This document shows positions 12,843 to 26,324 of a DNA stretch of 64,000 nt, in pieces (position 1 is the stretch's first letter; every line of letters begins with the position of its first letter). The stretch is taken from the NCBI GenBank assembly GCA_013399115.1, contig VXAA01000627.1, forward strand, positions 124,001 through 188,000, given 5' to 3'. A program made the translations under genes and the position numbers. Under the pieces are notes generated by a model, which was not told the origin of the DNA, searched no databases, and worked only from the letters and a program-made list of their open reading frames with translations. The DNA comes from Anseranas semipalmata (Eukaryota > Chordata > Aves > Anseriformes > Anseranatidae).

Positions 12843-12858
12843 TTTTTTTTTTTTTTTT
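12843..12858. repeat. Poly-T tract
   Basis: A run of about 16 T between the GC-rich island core and its weaker shoulder. Lengths of such runs are unreliable in assemblies. Confidence 0.9.
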
Positions 12859-13824
12859 AATGCTGTTTCCTGTAGATAGGGAGAGTGTAGCGGCTCCCTT
12901 AAAAATAAAATGCCCGGCACTATGAGCTGCGGAAGACCACAGCAGCAGAAGAGCAGAGCGTGGAAGGCTGGGGCACCGTGCGTGACGTTGGAGATGACCG
13001 CTGCTCTTCTCACCTACCTCCTGCCGACATGGAAGCATTCGAACCAAGAGGGTAAAAGGGTCCAGCATATCAATTTGCCTTAAAAAAGTATGAGCTCGGT
13101 AAGGGATGCATCTCCCAGCCCCTCTCTGTAATGCCGAAGTCAGTCAGGATTCCTTACACCCAGAGAAACCGTCCTACAAGCTGATCCCAAGGCTCCACCT
13201 CGTCCACTTTCCAACAGTTGCGAGCAGCAAAAACTCTGCGGAGAAAAACCTCATAAAGCACAATTGCATAACTCAACCACAGGGCTTCCTCCAGCCCTGG
13301 AGGATCGCCTTGGCCCCGAAACGTCAGGGTTTGCTCATCCCCGGCAGCATGACCTCCCCTTGGCCGCTGGGATGCCCACGTGGCCTCAACGCTGCCCGGG
13401 GACCCTCCTCACCAAAGCCTCCGAGCACCCTCCCAACCTTCCCGCTTGCTCCCCACCCGTGCTGAACCACATCGGCTTTTCCCCCCAGTTATAGGAACGC
13501 TCACAACACAGCACCCACTGTATGCCAGAACCTCCCAGGTTGACTGCAAAGACCAAAGCCAGGCCAACTGCAACGTTAATCCATCTTCCCACTTCCCTAC
13601 ACATGTGATTTGTAATTATTCTGCGATTACCCTAGGATGTGTCAACAGTAACATCTGCCAGAAACATGCCAGTTCATTGCAGACAGCAAGAAAAAGTTTA
13701 ACTTAAAGGATTTCTGTATGTATTTATCTCTCTGTTTTTTTCCTTCATCTGCTGTGTTTTCCCACTGGATTTATGTAAATACTGCTAGAATTAATTTCAA
13801 GCCTACCCACAAGCACTCGAATGC

Positions 13825-13842
13825 ATTAATCAGCTGATTAAT
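13825..13842. promoter_or_regulatory. 18-bp perfect palindrome: TAAT cores flanking an E-box
   Basis: ATTAATCAGCTGATTAAT equals its own reverse complement. The centre is the E-box CAGCTG, and each side carries an ATTA/TAAT homeodomain core. It lies about 1 kb beyond the CpG island core, in AT-rich sequence. A regulatory role is inferred from motif structure only. Confidence 0.5.
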
Positions 13843-16800
13843 TATAGTAACGTGAGAGTCAAAGGTTTGAGAAAAAGTATTTTCTGGAAGGTGAAATTTT
13901 CTGAAGTCCTGCCATGAAAAAAGTTATGGAAGGCCCAGGACGCTGCAATGGCACTACTCCAGTGTCACAGAACGATAAACGCAGGGCAGAAATGGAGAGG
14001 ATAAGCGATTTCTGAAGGAAGAGTGGGAGCCTGTACTCCTCTGCATTGGCTGCAGGGTTACTCTTCCAGGTTACACCTATTCTAGACAACATTGATTGAG
14101 TCAAATTCCTAATTCCAACAAAAAGGGTCTATACAAACAAACAACATGGGACGTGGTGTATAGGTCTGATCTCCAGACGCAGGATATTTTCAGATGATTT
14201 TGAATTGAAAAGCATCTAACTCAAGAAGGAATTTCCCCTGCACTAGCCATTTCTAATGTTCTCACCACCCACACGCCATCTCAACAGCAACAGCCACAAG
14301 CATCACGTTTTTTCCTGCAAGCAAGAGAACGAGGATCTGGATTAATTTTGGTTCTTCTATATATTTGGAGAACCCTTTGTTCTTGCTTCATTCTGTAGTT
14401 TTCCTCCTTCTTAGACTCAGAACTTACTTGTGCTTTTATTTTTTTTTTCCTCTTCATTTTAAGATCTTAGCTATTGATTCCACACTACTGCTACTTTCTT
14501 TGCTGCTGTCTTTATATGTGCTTGTTACCACAATAGACCTTGGCCACAGTCATTTCTTCATTCCTAGAGTTAGGTTCATCTCCTTCCTTTAACATGAGAC
14601 TGGACTCAACCATAAAATCAGCTGGCCTTGAGGCCTGCTGTTTAGACTTCAAAATAGCTAAAAAATAGGTAGGTTTTCTTGTTCTTCATGATTTTTCTTG
14701 GCACTGAAATCCACTTCACTCACATTGGCAATGACTTTTTCCCCTCTGCTATAATGTCCCCATGCACTTCAAAAAAACCTACTCATGTAAGGCAAGTTCA
14801 GCACATGTGGAAGCACCAGAAGAGCAGAAGTCACTTTGCACCAACTCTCTGAGATCTCTTGTCCTTGCCTTACACTTTGGTCCCTGGGAAACATCTTTAC
14901 CAACAACCACATCATTCACTTCCTCCTTTGCAAATTTCTGAACGCATCATGGAGGGATGCAGCCTGCAAAGTAAGTTGTCTAGGTTTCAGTGCCTGCATA
15001 AGGGGCATACACGTATGCAGGGTGTTTGAGTTCCCACTGCAATCAGTGCGGTTCGGGCAGAGATTCAGCTGACCAGCTGCAGCAAGGCAGCAGTGAGTTT
15101 GCTGTGAGCCACAGATGTGGGAAGGAGGAGTTCAGTCTGCTGCCTTTCCAGGAAACAAGAGCAAGCGACTACCTCCAAACCATAGCTCCTCACCTTCAAG
15201 TCCTCCACTCGCCCACTAGTAACAGATGGCTAGGACGGATTTACATTCATGCCATTAAGACCTTATCCCAGCACCATAGCAGGGAGAAAGACTTCCAGTC
15301 ATTTAGCCTGTGCTGGATTTCAACTATGATCAATGGGGAAAGCTGAGGACTTAGTGACACTGACGTTTAAGAGATGTCTCCTTCTGGACCAGATTCTCTG
15401 TTCCTCCAAACAGCAAAGCTGAGAGAGCAGAAGACCTCATCTGGAGGACACCGGACCCAAACATGCCTGGTGACTTAGTAAGGCTTTGAATGGCTTAATA
15501 TGCCCCTGAGTAGCCAGAGAGGATAACTAGAGGAGAGAGAAACAGGTGGGAAACACACCCTGGAACATCCCACAGAGCAGACAAACAAAATGCTAGCCCT
15601 CTCAAGAAGCTCTCCCTATGCAATGCAATATTTAAGACTACTTTCAACCTATATACATTCCCAACTATCCTGTACAGTTCAAAATGGGCACTGATGAGCT
15701 TTGTTTTCCGTTACTGTCTTGTAACTCCAGTCTTGCCCAGACTGCAAGGTTTGAAGCTTGACCTGCCCCACCATGGCTGGTACCTCTCATCACAGAGCCA
15801 AGCTGGGCTCCCCCCACACCCCAAACCACTGAAATGTCCAGGGATGATTTCCACGCAGCCTCATCTCCAGCTCCCAAAACAACACAAGCTTTGCCCATAC
15901 TAAGCATGTGTGTCACAACTCCCGAAAAGCCTTTCTACGTGGTGCCAAAGGGTTTCCTCACAAACCCCCAAGGGTCAGCCCTAGATGACTGGTTGTCCTC
16001 CCACAGCCTATGCTTTCTTCCCTGTTCCTGACTGCCCCTGGCCAGCAAGGAGGTCCTTGTGTAGGGGAGGGGTAAGGAGCAAACCTCACTTTGCCCACTG
16101 GCATATCTGTTATTGTGGTGAGCACCTACAAGGGCAGCAAGGAGTCAGATGGGCATCTTGTCCCAGCTGGCCTCACTGAGAGACTTTCCATATCTTGTTC
16201 CTATTGAAAGTCGGTGTAGGATAGATAAGAAAAATAGGACCAAAAGGAACAACTTGAGACATTGATGCACACCCCTTGAATAAAAAAAAAAAAAAAAAAT
16301 GCAGTGTAGGAAGAATGCATAACATGCAATTTGCAAATTGCTGGAGGATGGAAAACACTGGTGTAATAATAAAGTGAAGAATGAAAGACCAAAGCTCCCA
16401 AAATATATTGTCACAGGTGAGGGCAGGAAAGATGTAGTGTAGTGACAACATCCTTGGTCCCCACAGAGGATATGGCAGGTTAAAACTGTCCAGATTGGAG
16501 AGCAGAAAGCACATCATGAAGTTTTAAAGAAAGGGGAAAAGAAAGCCTAAATGTTCCTGCTTTCATGACCAGACTGTAGAAGGAAAATGAAATAGGCTCA
16601 GGAAGGTGATCTTACGAAGTGACCAGTTACTGGAGAGCTGTCCTTGCCTGCTGGGACCTGCCCAGCCACATTCATTTAACTGCTCCTCCAAAGAACTGAT
16701 AAGAGTTCTGATAAACTGGTAGAAATTCAATGCAACTCTATTTGGAGGGATGCTCTGGATTCCTACCCACACACACACAGCTCCTTGGGTGCACAGCTTC

Positions 16801-19800
16801 AGCACTGCAGGCTCATCCAGCAACATTCCCATACCTCACCGATTATTCCAGCACCTGGGAGCCAACACGGTGCTGTAAGGTACATGCCAAACGGAAATGG
16901 TCAGAAAATAGTTTCAGTGGGCGCGTGCAGAATAACATGACTCATACTGATCAGGATTCGGTGGAGTGCCACTTACCTGCACCAGGGAAAGAAGGGTGCG
17001 TGGCCAGAAATTCTCTTTCTCCACCAGACCCCTGTCCGAGTACTCTGAGTTTTTAACAAACAACGAACCTCTGGGGGAAATTCATGAGAAATCTACAAAG
17101 GTGGAGCTTCTTGCCTTTGAAAGGAAAGCAGCAACTTGCTCTGATGACTATCAATCTCATCTTTCTGGCACCAACACCAGCTAATGGGATATCTTCTGAC
17201 ATTTTAAAGCAAATTAAAATAGTCCCTCTTTCTCCACCTTCACAGTCCAAAGGAGACAGAGTAGAGGTGAAAACCTTTTGGTCAAAAAGCATTCATATGG
17301 GTTCAGCTGTTCATATTACACTAAAGAGGAGATAAAATTTGCATTCATTTCTGCAGGGAATGACGCCCAAGATCAACCCATCTCTGGGTTCCTACCAGAT
17401 TTGATATCTTGCACTTACAAACTCCCCCCAGCCAATAATTTAATTGTCCTGGTGGGGAAGGGGCTGTTGCAAGGGTGGAAGTCTTGCAGGTACCTGAAAT
17501 ACTTGCTGTGATCCTGTTGGTGCACGCTGACATCAGTGGGAGCTGATGGAGATCCACCTGTCACAGGATTACGTTCTTGGACTATAAATCTGTCTCTCTT
17601 TATTCACTGGTGACACAGCACATGCCCAACCACACGAGGAGAGCACAGGGATTAATTAGCAGCAGCCCCAGATGTGTCCACACTGCTTTTAGCACATATT
17701 TCCTAATCACCTCCAGTGAACTAAGTGGAATCTCGGGGCGGGGGGGTAAAAATTGGGAGGGCTCGTTAACAGCTAATCATGCCTACGTGAATAGAAAAAT
17801 CAATAGCTGAGGGCAAAGCAACAGCCCAGCCTGTTAGAGCCTCAGATTAAAGTGCCCTTTGTAACATGGGTATTACACAAGACCTCCCGCTGTTATTTGC
17901 AAGGCAGTAGCTGCCACAAACACATATGCTGTATCTGGTGGCACTTCAAACACTGTCACATGCACGCTGCTCAGACAGATCAAAAAAAAACAGCTCATAC
18001 CGCTGAGGAATTAGGATACCCCCCGGTGGGACCCTGCGCTTTAACACGCGAGGAAATCCAACCCATGCAGGGCGAGCAAAAAGCCTAGGCATTTTAGAGC
18101 CTTCCCGTGAGCTGTGCTTATGGGAAAAATTGGCTGCATTCATGGGAGCAATTTTGGTATGGTGTGACATGACCCCCAAGGCCGTATAATGGCTATGCAA
18201 TGTTTAATCTCCTCTGGTCTCGCAGAGATGCTCTGGCCCTTGTTGGGCTTAGCCCATGTACTCTATAACCTCTGTTGCAGTGGGAGAGCAAGCACCAGTG
18301 CCTAACAGGAGTGCTAGGAGAGATGGGCAGGCAAGGGAGGAGGCAAGGGCTGCAGTGGCTCTGCACTTCAGTTATCCAGCTGGTACTCACAGGGGACACC
18401 GAGAGGCAGCAGCCACCGCTCTGGTCAGGCCATCCCATGCTGCCGTGCAGATCCGTCCCCCAGTGCCACTTCCATGGGTTTCTGCACAAAGCGTGCGTGA
18501 AAGTGATGGGAAGATTCCTGGATCTTCAGGGGACAGATAGCTTCTGCATGCCCTACAGCATCACCCAGGGACCTGGGAATTACTTGCTTAACCCCTCAGG
18601 GTTAGTTTTATGTATTGCTCCGACACTCAGTCATCCTTCACGCGAAAAACTCAGGTGGCACTCTGAGAGGATTCCTTTAAATATCATGTCACATCCATTA
18701 TGTTCATAAGCACTAACAATAATCCAAATTAAATACACCATGTGTACGTACATCTGTACTGCCTCTTTTCCAGGTTACAGTCACATATATCCTGCCAAGA
18801 AAAACACTGAGGCAACCTGCTGCCTTCCATGAAATTCTCCCTAGTATCAAAGATCTTTTATATATTTTATATTATCGTTCTCTATATAAGGTCTTTATTA
18901 GTCTAGCACTGACAAGTGAGACCGGGTCACTTCTTGACCTGTCCTAACTCAGGTTCTGTGAGCTCTGAGAAGAATAAGGAAACCTCTGCCTTGTGGTCAG
19001 GACGGAGTCAGAAAAAAATAAAAAAAACTAAAAATAAATAAATAAATAAAAAGAAGCCAGAATATTACACAAGGCTCCCTGTGCCTTGTTTATCAGGAAG
19101 AGGGAAATTGGCTCCCCTCTGAAACATCAAATTTTAGCTAATTACCCAAAGATCTAAAATGGCTGCTCTAATACACCCTGGCATAAATATGCAAAATAAA
19201 TAAATAAATACAATTTTGATTTCCCTAGAGATTTCCCTAAGGAACCTGCACGGCATTTTTATCAACAGTGCAGAATCACCTTTGCAGTAAATAAGCAGCG
19301 TACAACTGCGGCTCTGCCAGCACGGCCACGGCGCAGGCATGCCAGGGCCTGGCACTGGCAGCCTTTGCTTTTATTCAGCGCAGTTTATTTCATGTTATAT
19401 TGTTCCCTCCTGTGCTCTCCAGGTGTTTAATAGAAACACATGTTCCTCTGCACTCAGGCGGTTCAGAACAAAGGTCTGTATTATTCCCATCTCTGTGTTT
19501 AAGCAGTGAACTCCTGTTAACTTGAATGGAAGTTATGCACATAAATCCCTCTGCAGCCATATGAAAGAGAGGAATAATCTGATGGGTGCACAGGGCCTTC
19601 AGGGTGTGATGGCAGAGTTAAGGAGGGCATGTTCTCCCAAAAACTCTACAGCAATTTAAGAAAACCTGGATGTGGACAACACAGTGAAAAAATTGGGGAC
19701 TAGGGTGCACACCCAAGGGTGCTGGGGGTACAGCTCTTGTCTGAGGTTAATTGCAGCCATTTCTCCCATTGAGGTGTGATGCAGCATCACAGAAGACCCT

Positions 19801-20159
19801 CCTATATTAAAGGGGATATATGGAAAGGGAGGCAGGTATTTAAATTACCCCCCCCTACTCCCACTGCTATGATTTTTCACACCACATTCGGTTTGCACAT
19901 GCTGCTCACAGAATAAAACTAGTCGTGGACCCCAGGAGAAGAGGAGACATTTGCTGCTTCTGATAGTGATCAAGGCTGTACCAGTGTGTCTCCAGAAGGC
20001 AATGACGTGCAGCCTGAAGCTAGGAATGTGCTAATGAAGGCATACAACAGAAAACTTAATCAAAGACTCTGAGAGACGAAAGGGAATTAAGGTATCAGCA
20101 GTACTGTGCAGTACCGAATGCCTAGTCTGGGGAAATAAAAGGAGTTTTCTTAACACAGA

Positions 20160-20252
20160 AATAAAATCAAGCAACAACAACAACAAACAAGCCAAAAAAA
20201 TCACCAAAAAATAAAAAAATAAAAAATACACAAAGCAACAACAACAAAAAAC
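20160..20252. repeat. A-rich low-complexity tract
   Basis: Dominated by CAA and AAAAAT units on the plus strand, with no C-rich or coding character. It could be a degraded retroposon tail, but no element body is visible. Confidence 0.7.
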
Positions 20253-21882
20253 CCACAGCCCTTTGGCTCGGTGTGACACAGAATGAAAAGCTCAACCTTT
20301 GCTCTGTGCCTGCTGTCCCCAAGGAGATAGATAGTCTTCAGATTATCCCAACAGGACAAGCCAACTTAAAATAATAGAGAGGTGGAAGCTGCATTTAGCT
20401 CAGGGCAGCTGACGAGAAATGGTACTCCGATGCATAATCTTCAGGGCGTGTTTTGTTATTTCAGCCTCTTTTTGTGCCATGTCCCATTATTTCCAATTCC
20501 GAGTATTTTTAACTTCCTTACAACCTTGAGTTTTGGCAAGCGACAAAGCGCTCCTCATCCAGGACGTGGCAGTTCCCAAGAGCAGAGCCCTGCAGTGCTC
20601 TGCCCATCGCCCAGCCCCAGATGAGGGTGCTGGTGCCCACAGGGTGCAGCTGCTTAGGCTGGTTCGACAGCTACTGCTGCAGGGCTTGGGTGAAGAAGTA
20701 TCTTCTAAGGACTGGTAATACCTGGACACATTCCCTGGCATGAAGCAAAGTGCTAGAAAACATGTGTAATCCCTACAGACCTTTGCAACAATGGTGTAAT
20801 CAGAGCAGAATTAATGCCCCGTGAGATGTAATTTCTCTTAGAAAGAGCAAGATTGGATTAGCTTTGGGGCTGAGAGTGGTACAGAGATGCAAATAGCTCA
20901 GACAAAGGTCTGAGTGTTTCTTTGGATGTCATCTGCTGATCAGGGAGTGTCTGCCCAGGGAGGCACAGTTGTGAATTTTCTCCTACAGTCAGGCTGCTGT
21001 TTGGGCCATAGGAGGGAAAGTAGCATAAAACAGAAAGGGGTCAGGCAAAGCAGTGTCCCAAACAGATTTTTGGATCATATCTGGGGAAAGAGTTACACTA
21101 CTCCAAGAAAAAAAAGAAATTTTGCTTGTAAACCAAATAAGGAAAAGCACACATTAGCCTGCCCAGCCCTCTTGCAGCACAGCTTTGCAGCTAGGGCTAA
21201 CCAGAAGGGAAAGTGGTGACAATCCAGAGAATGACGACCTCTGGCCAACAGCCAGAGTCAAAAGTAGTGTCTGGCCACCAGCTGTAGCTGGGAGACCTCT
21301 CTGTTGTGTGGCAAGGTAATGGGTAGTATGTCTACACCTTGAGACTCCCCAAAATATCTGTGACATGAGGCAACCATGCCAGGGAGGCATGAAATTTAAA
21401 TAGACCAAAGCGTATCTTGCTTCATTAATCAACATCTGGAATAGCACTGTAGGATTGACTTCAATTATACATTAAATACAGTTTCAGAAGTTTCAAATCT
21501 TAAGTATTCACATGATGTACCAGTTGCTCAGAACAGCTCTAAGACATACCCCAGTGTTCAAAGGCTGGAAAGGAGGCTCAAAAGAAAGATATTCTTATGA
21601 GGGCATGTTGGATCCATGTGGTGTCAGCTGACCCTTTCATTATTAAGTTGTTGTTGCTGCTGCTGTATTTCAAAATCCACGGGCTGCCTCCGGGATCTGC
21701 CATTCATTTGTGGCGGAAGGATTTGAATGAACAGTTTCTTGGAGGCTGGCTTCAGTCTGCAGCTCATCTTACAAGTGTCCCACAATTTTGATCAGGTTTG
21801 TCCATTTTTTGGTTCATGTTTCTAGTCTTCTGTTTGTTACCTAAACAAGAAGGGGCCTCCCTGGAGCTTCTTACACACATTT

Positions 21883-21895
21883 GGGGGGGGGGGGG
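21883..21895. repeat. Poly-G (G13) tract
   Basis: An uninterrupted run of 13 G about 30 bp before a CR1 fragment. Its length may be mis-assembled. Confidence 0.9.
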
Positions 21896-21925
21896 AACAC
21901 AAAGGAAGAAGGAAAGCACTTAGGG

Positions 21926-22002
21926 AGAATAGGATAGAATAGTTCAGTTGGAGGGGACCTATAAAGATCAAGTCCAACTACCTGACCATTTCAGGGCTAA
22001 CC
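21926..22002 (-). mobile_element. CR1 LINE 3' fragment
   Basis: The plus strand reads GATAGAATAGTTCAGTTGGA, then GGGGACCTATAAAGATCAAG and TCCAACTACCTGACCATTTC. This is the reverse complement of the CR1 3' tail (GATCTTTAAAGGTCCCTTCCAAC type). It is a short, diverged, 5'-truncated copy. Confidence 0.85.
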
Positions 22003-25000
22003 GAAGGGAGCTGTGAAGGCAAGGCAGCAAAAGTAAGAGGATTGACATTAGGATGAAGTGAAACAGCCCTAGAAACATACCTAAATGGTAGTGAAAAGTA
22101 CCAGGAACCAGTGGGTTTGAAGTGCTTACAGGTGGGTGCCTGTCTCCTGTGAGGGGAGCCTCAGGGTTCCAGTAGGGTACCTGGGAAGGCTAACACGGGC
22201 AGCTGAGGCGTTTTTCAGTCTTGCAGCAGATACAACTGAAGAGGCCATTAATCAGAGTAGCCATGGTTTACAGCTTTGCAGATAAACATAAATCATCACC
22301 AATTTCTGTTTACGTTTGCATGACACCTCTTAGAGGTTACAGCTACTCGGGAGGAGGTGCACGCCTGTTTGGATGGCTTTGTTGTGGGGGAGCAGCCTTC
22401 AGGAGACGTGGGAGGTGGGAAGCATTCCAGCCACCCCACCCTGCTGGGGAGGCAGAGCCCTTGGGAAGAAAGGCTCTGAGACAGAGACCACTTCCTCCAA
22501 GTCCACAAGGACACCGCACCAAGGACAGGGGGGGATAGAAGGGAGAGCAGTCCTAATCAGGATGCAACACAGCAATCTGTTGCAAACCAAACATAAATTA
22601 AGCAAAATCATTGTTCTTGCTCCCCTCGCACCTGTATCCGTACCTTTTGTACTGTTGTGAAGCCAACAGTATGGATTTAAGATGGAAAAGTAAACTAGAT
22701 CTTATTTGTCCAAGAAGTGAAATGGCAGGTGGAGAAAGCATTGGCAACATTCCTTACAACAACAACGGTATGAACTGCACACAACACCACATCTTATCAA
22801 AGGGCAGGGGAAACAAAGCAAAGGTCTTAATGTTAAACTAGTGGGCAACCCAGGTGGTCACCGAAACCGCAACCCGCAGTAGCTACAAGGCCCAGTAAGC
22901 GCAGGATCACGAACAATGGAGCAGGAAGGAAGCAATGGATGAAAGCTTAACGCTGAATAACCTATGGAGGTGGGCAAGGCTCAGGCCCCTGGATTGTGTC
23001 GGGCAAAGTGAAAAGGAGCCTTGTTCATCTACAGGTTACAGTTGTTGGCCTTGTCCACAGGGCATGTGCCCAGCTTTGGCCTTGGATTCACCATAGTGTT
23101 GTCCAGCCCCAGTCTAAGCATCTCACACTGCTGTTCACCTATGAGGAAAAGCAAAGACCGTGATCTACTTGCGTTTCCTCCTTTCAATGCTCCTGCCTGG
23201 GGTACAGCTTTGGAAACACTGGTAAACTACACAATTTAACTTTTGAAGTTGAAAAATCAGTTTTATATAAAAATGTATTTAAGTACATCCAGTAGCTACA
23301 GACAGTAGAGCAGAACTCACCTCTTTGAGCTTTCCAGTCTTATAACGATAACAAGTCTTAGGGACTCAGGTGGCTTTTCATCATCACCATTATATCACCC
23401 TACACATGTGCAAGAATCTCATCCTGCTCCTCCTGGAGCCAATGCTGAGTGCATATAAACATTAATGGGCCCTAGACTGGACCCACAAGCATAAGGGACT
23501 GGACGGCTCCCCAGACTAAGCACTGTCACACCAAGTGCACGGAAGGTGTGTCACCAACAAGCAGTCTCTCCAATGCAGACAACCAACTGCTCAGTTCTTG
23601 CCCTGGGGATCTGTCTGTCTGACGGTGATGAACCATTCCCAGTGATGCTGGAAGCAGGTTTCCAGCCTGCCTCAAAGAGTTATACTCCCAGCAAACAGCA
23701 TGCTTTACTTTGATATCAGCAAATTAGTGTACTTTGCCGTTCCTTTCCTTTCAGCTACTTTTTTGCTTAAGCCTGGAATAGTGACTTTGAGTAATGCTAA
23801 AATGTATGTAGGTCATGAATATGCTAACAACTAGAACCAAAGCTAAAGTGCAGCAAGTCACACGTTTGACTAAAGAGAGATCCACAGAGAGCTTTTATCA
23901 CTAAGAAAAATAAGGCATTCACTTAAAAGGAAGTAATCAGTTTCTCCTGTAATGTGAACTGCAGGATATTTTACTCTGATGGATTGCAACTGAATAACAC
24001 AGAGATAAAGAGTGCCTCTATCACCAATAGTATGGCCGTAACCTTTCCTTTTAATATTATTTTTGAAATAATTTATCATTTGAAGAGATATACATTAAGG
24101 TTAGTTAATTTTAGCACAAAAAGGGACCTTCCCCTTGTAGACTCATGTAGCAAATCCCATGCTGGCTTCTGTGGGACTTTTATGTCAGGATACCTGAATT
24201 GTCATGTATTCATGGGCAGAGAGAGACGAGCAATGCTGTGCAGTGAAAATACATGGCTAGGGTGTCTTACTGCTGGACTGAGAGTCAAACCAGTATGAGA
24301 TAAGGGGGAAGGATGGAAGATATCCTGTGTCAGATATGTGAGGATTCTGGGGGGGAAGCGGTCATTTTCTCTGTAGTTCAGAAGATACCTTGAATGTGTT
24401 TCATCCAACCAGTTCTTCACATTCATAAAGTCTTTGGGAGTCCACAAGTTGGCCTTCTAGTCTTAAACCCCCAGTTTTAAAGGCAGGGAGACCATCTATC
24501 ACTTTCTGTTCAACAGGCCAGAAAACAACACTCATTAATGGGCTCATCTACCACTTTGAGCTAGAGCACATCTTCTCTGGAGGCAGTTATCATGCAAAAC
24601 CTTTTCTGATGGAGGCAAGATGTTCCCATGTTTCATGCCTTTGCTGTTAAATTAAAATGCAGTTGCCAGCAACGAGGACAGGGAGAGCACTGAGCACCTT
24701 TCAGATGTAGGCATCCAGGGAAGGAGAGGTCTGGCTGTCCCTTCAGGGAGACGGAAGAGGGGCCTAGCTCCAAAGCCAGCAAAACGAACATGTGCTTTCC
24801 CACCGACTTCGTAAAGCTTTGTTAAAACCTCACTTCAGTGGTCCCAACTCCCTCTACTTTTGTGTGTCGCTCACACAGTAAAGCTGGCACTACATAAAGG
24901 AAACCTAGACACAAGACCTGTTCTCCAGAACCAACATTTACAGATGCAGAAAAATACGGTATGCGAACGACAAAAATACACAGCAAAAATAGCTGAAATC

Positions 25001-25842
25001 TAGACTCCTGTGCAGGGTTTTACTTCTCTTCCAGAAGAAGAAATTGGCCTACCTGGTTGTTCTGTGTCGTCTTTTCTATTTGAAGCTGTTTGTCAAGACC
25101 AGCAGAAGGATTGTTTTCAGCACCACACAAAAAGCTGCGGCTTCTTTTAAAATCCCTAGATGATATTCAGCAGAGCATGCCAGGCTTCTCTCTAGCGGAG
25201 CTGCAAAGCTCGCTAGGGAACACCACGCTTTCCAGGATCTGGAGGTAAACCCGTGCAGGGACGCGCTGAATGTGATCCAGAAGTTACAGGATGTCTCGGT
25301 GTGCTTCGTGTGTTCAGCAACTGCTGCAATAGAAAAGGCAAAGTTCCCGAGGCTGTGGGTGGAACATGGCACAGCGTTGCACTGAGTAAATAAAAAGTGA
25401 TTGATCCTTGGACTCGGGTATGACATCAGGTATTAGAAAAGGTTTATACCACAGGAAGGACTCTGCATTTCATCTGAGAGAAATGTAACCTTAAAAGCCT
25501 GCTTGCGCCCATTGCTGCAGCCAAAGCAGTAGCCAGAGGTGCAAACAAGACATTGTGCTCAACTTTCTGTGCTCAACAGACTTATTTTCTTGGACAGCAC
25601 ACAGATAGAGAATTGCAAACACAAAACGTGTTCTTTCTCAAAGTCAAGACACTCCATTACCTCCCATAAGGACTTTACAAAATGTATGCAACTTCAGTGG
25701 CATAATCAATTAGTTTGGGTGTTTACAGCACTGAGTATTACAGGATCCTCATGCAGGCTTCTGGCTGCCATGGGTATGCTGACAAAGCACAGAGGTTCAA
25801 CTTTTGACACAAAATTATTTACTCCAGTGCCCTCTTTAGCAT

Positions 25843-25859
25843 CAAAAAAAAAAAAAAAN

Positions 25860-25888
<29 letters not shown>
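25843..25888. repeat. Long poly-A with one ambiguous base
   Basis: A tract of more than 40 A interrupted by N at 25859, followed by AAAGTAAAAATAATTC. The N marks an unresolved homopolymer in the assembly. Confidence 0.9.
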
Positions 25889-25893
<5 letters not shown>

Positions 25894-26293
25894 AATAATT
25901 CTGAAGTAGAGAACAGACAGAGCTAATCTAAAAAAAATCACTTAAGCACAGATGCTATAGGGTGTAATATGAACATTTAAGATTAAAATTCTAAGTGGCA
26001 TTTATCAAGCCACACGAGCATTGCAGATTTTCCTGCAATTTCCTACAATACAAACTCCCAGTGCTACTCACAAGCTTTGATTTGCTCCTGTAGGCTTTTT
26101 TGCCACCTACTTCTAGGGTTGTTCTTCTGGCCGAAAAATTCAGAGTTTGTGCCAGGTTTAAATACATTAAGACTTTTTTAAAGAAACAAAATTAATTTCT
26201 TGACATTCCTTGCAACATGCTAAATTATTGACATGGAAGGCTTTTTAAAAGGTACTTCATATCTCCTTCACCATCTTGTCTGTTTGGTTGGTT

Positions 26294-26324
26294 TGTGTGT
26301 GTGTGTGTGTGTGTGTGCGCGCGC
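26294..26324. repeat. (TG)n-(CG)n alternating tract
   Basis: About twelve TG units run directly into GCGCGCGC, giving about 31 bp of strict purine-pyrimidine alternation, the sequence type most prone to Z-DNA. Confidence 0.92.

Larger units (their letters stand above)
13850..21925. other. Non-coding, no gene recognised
   Basis: Contains a poly-A run at 16280-16298, AAAT-type simple repeats at about 19028-19052 and 19193-19212, an A-rich CAACAA-containing tract at about 20160-20252 and a G13 run at 21883-21895. Several GC-richer patches (15.7-16.1 kb, 18.2-18.6 kb) have open frames on both strands but no recognisable protein or convincing exon. Confidence 0.55.

Noticed and set aside
13030..13055. 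GGTTCGAATG on the minus strand, resembling a tRNA B box
   Set aside because: No A box, acceptor stem or cloverleaf can be built around it.
18275..18709. 144-residue plus-strand frame preceded by a TTGCAG acceptor-like sequence
   Set aside because: No homology was recognised, another frame is open over the same DNA, and there is no donor that would make a convincing exon.
22337..22353. CAGCTACTCGGGAGG, identical to a stretch of 7SL RNA and Alu
   Set aside because: The match stops after about 15 bases, the flanks do not follow 7SL, and birds lack Alu elements. Coincidence.
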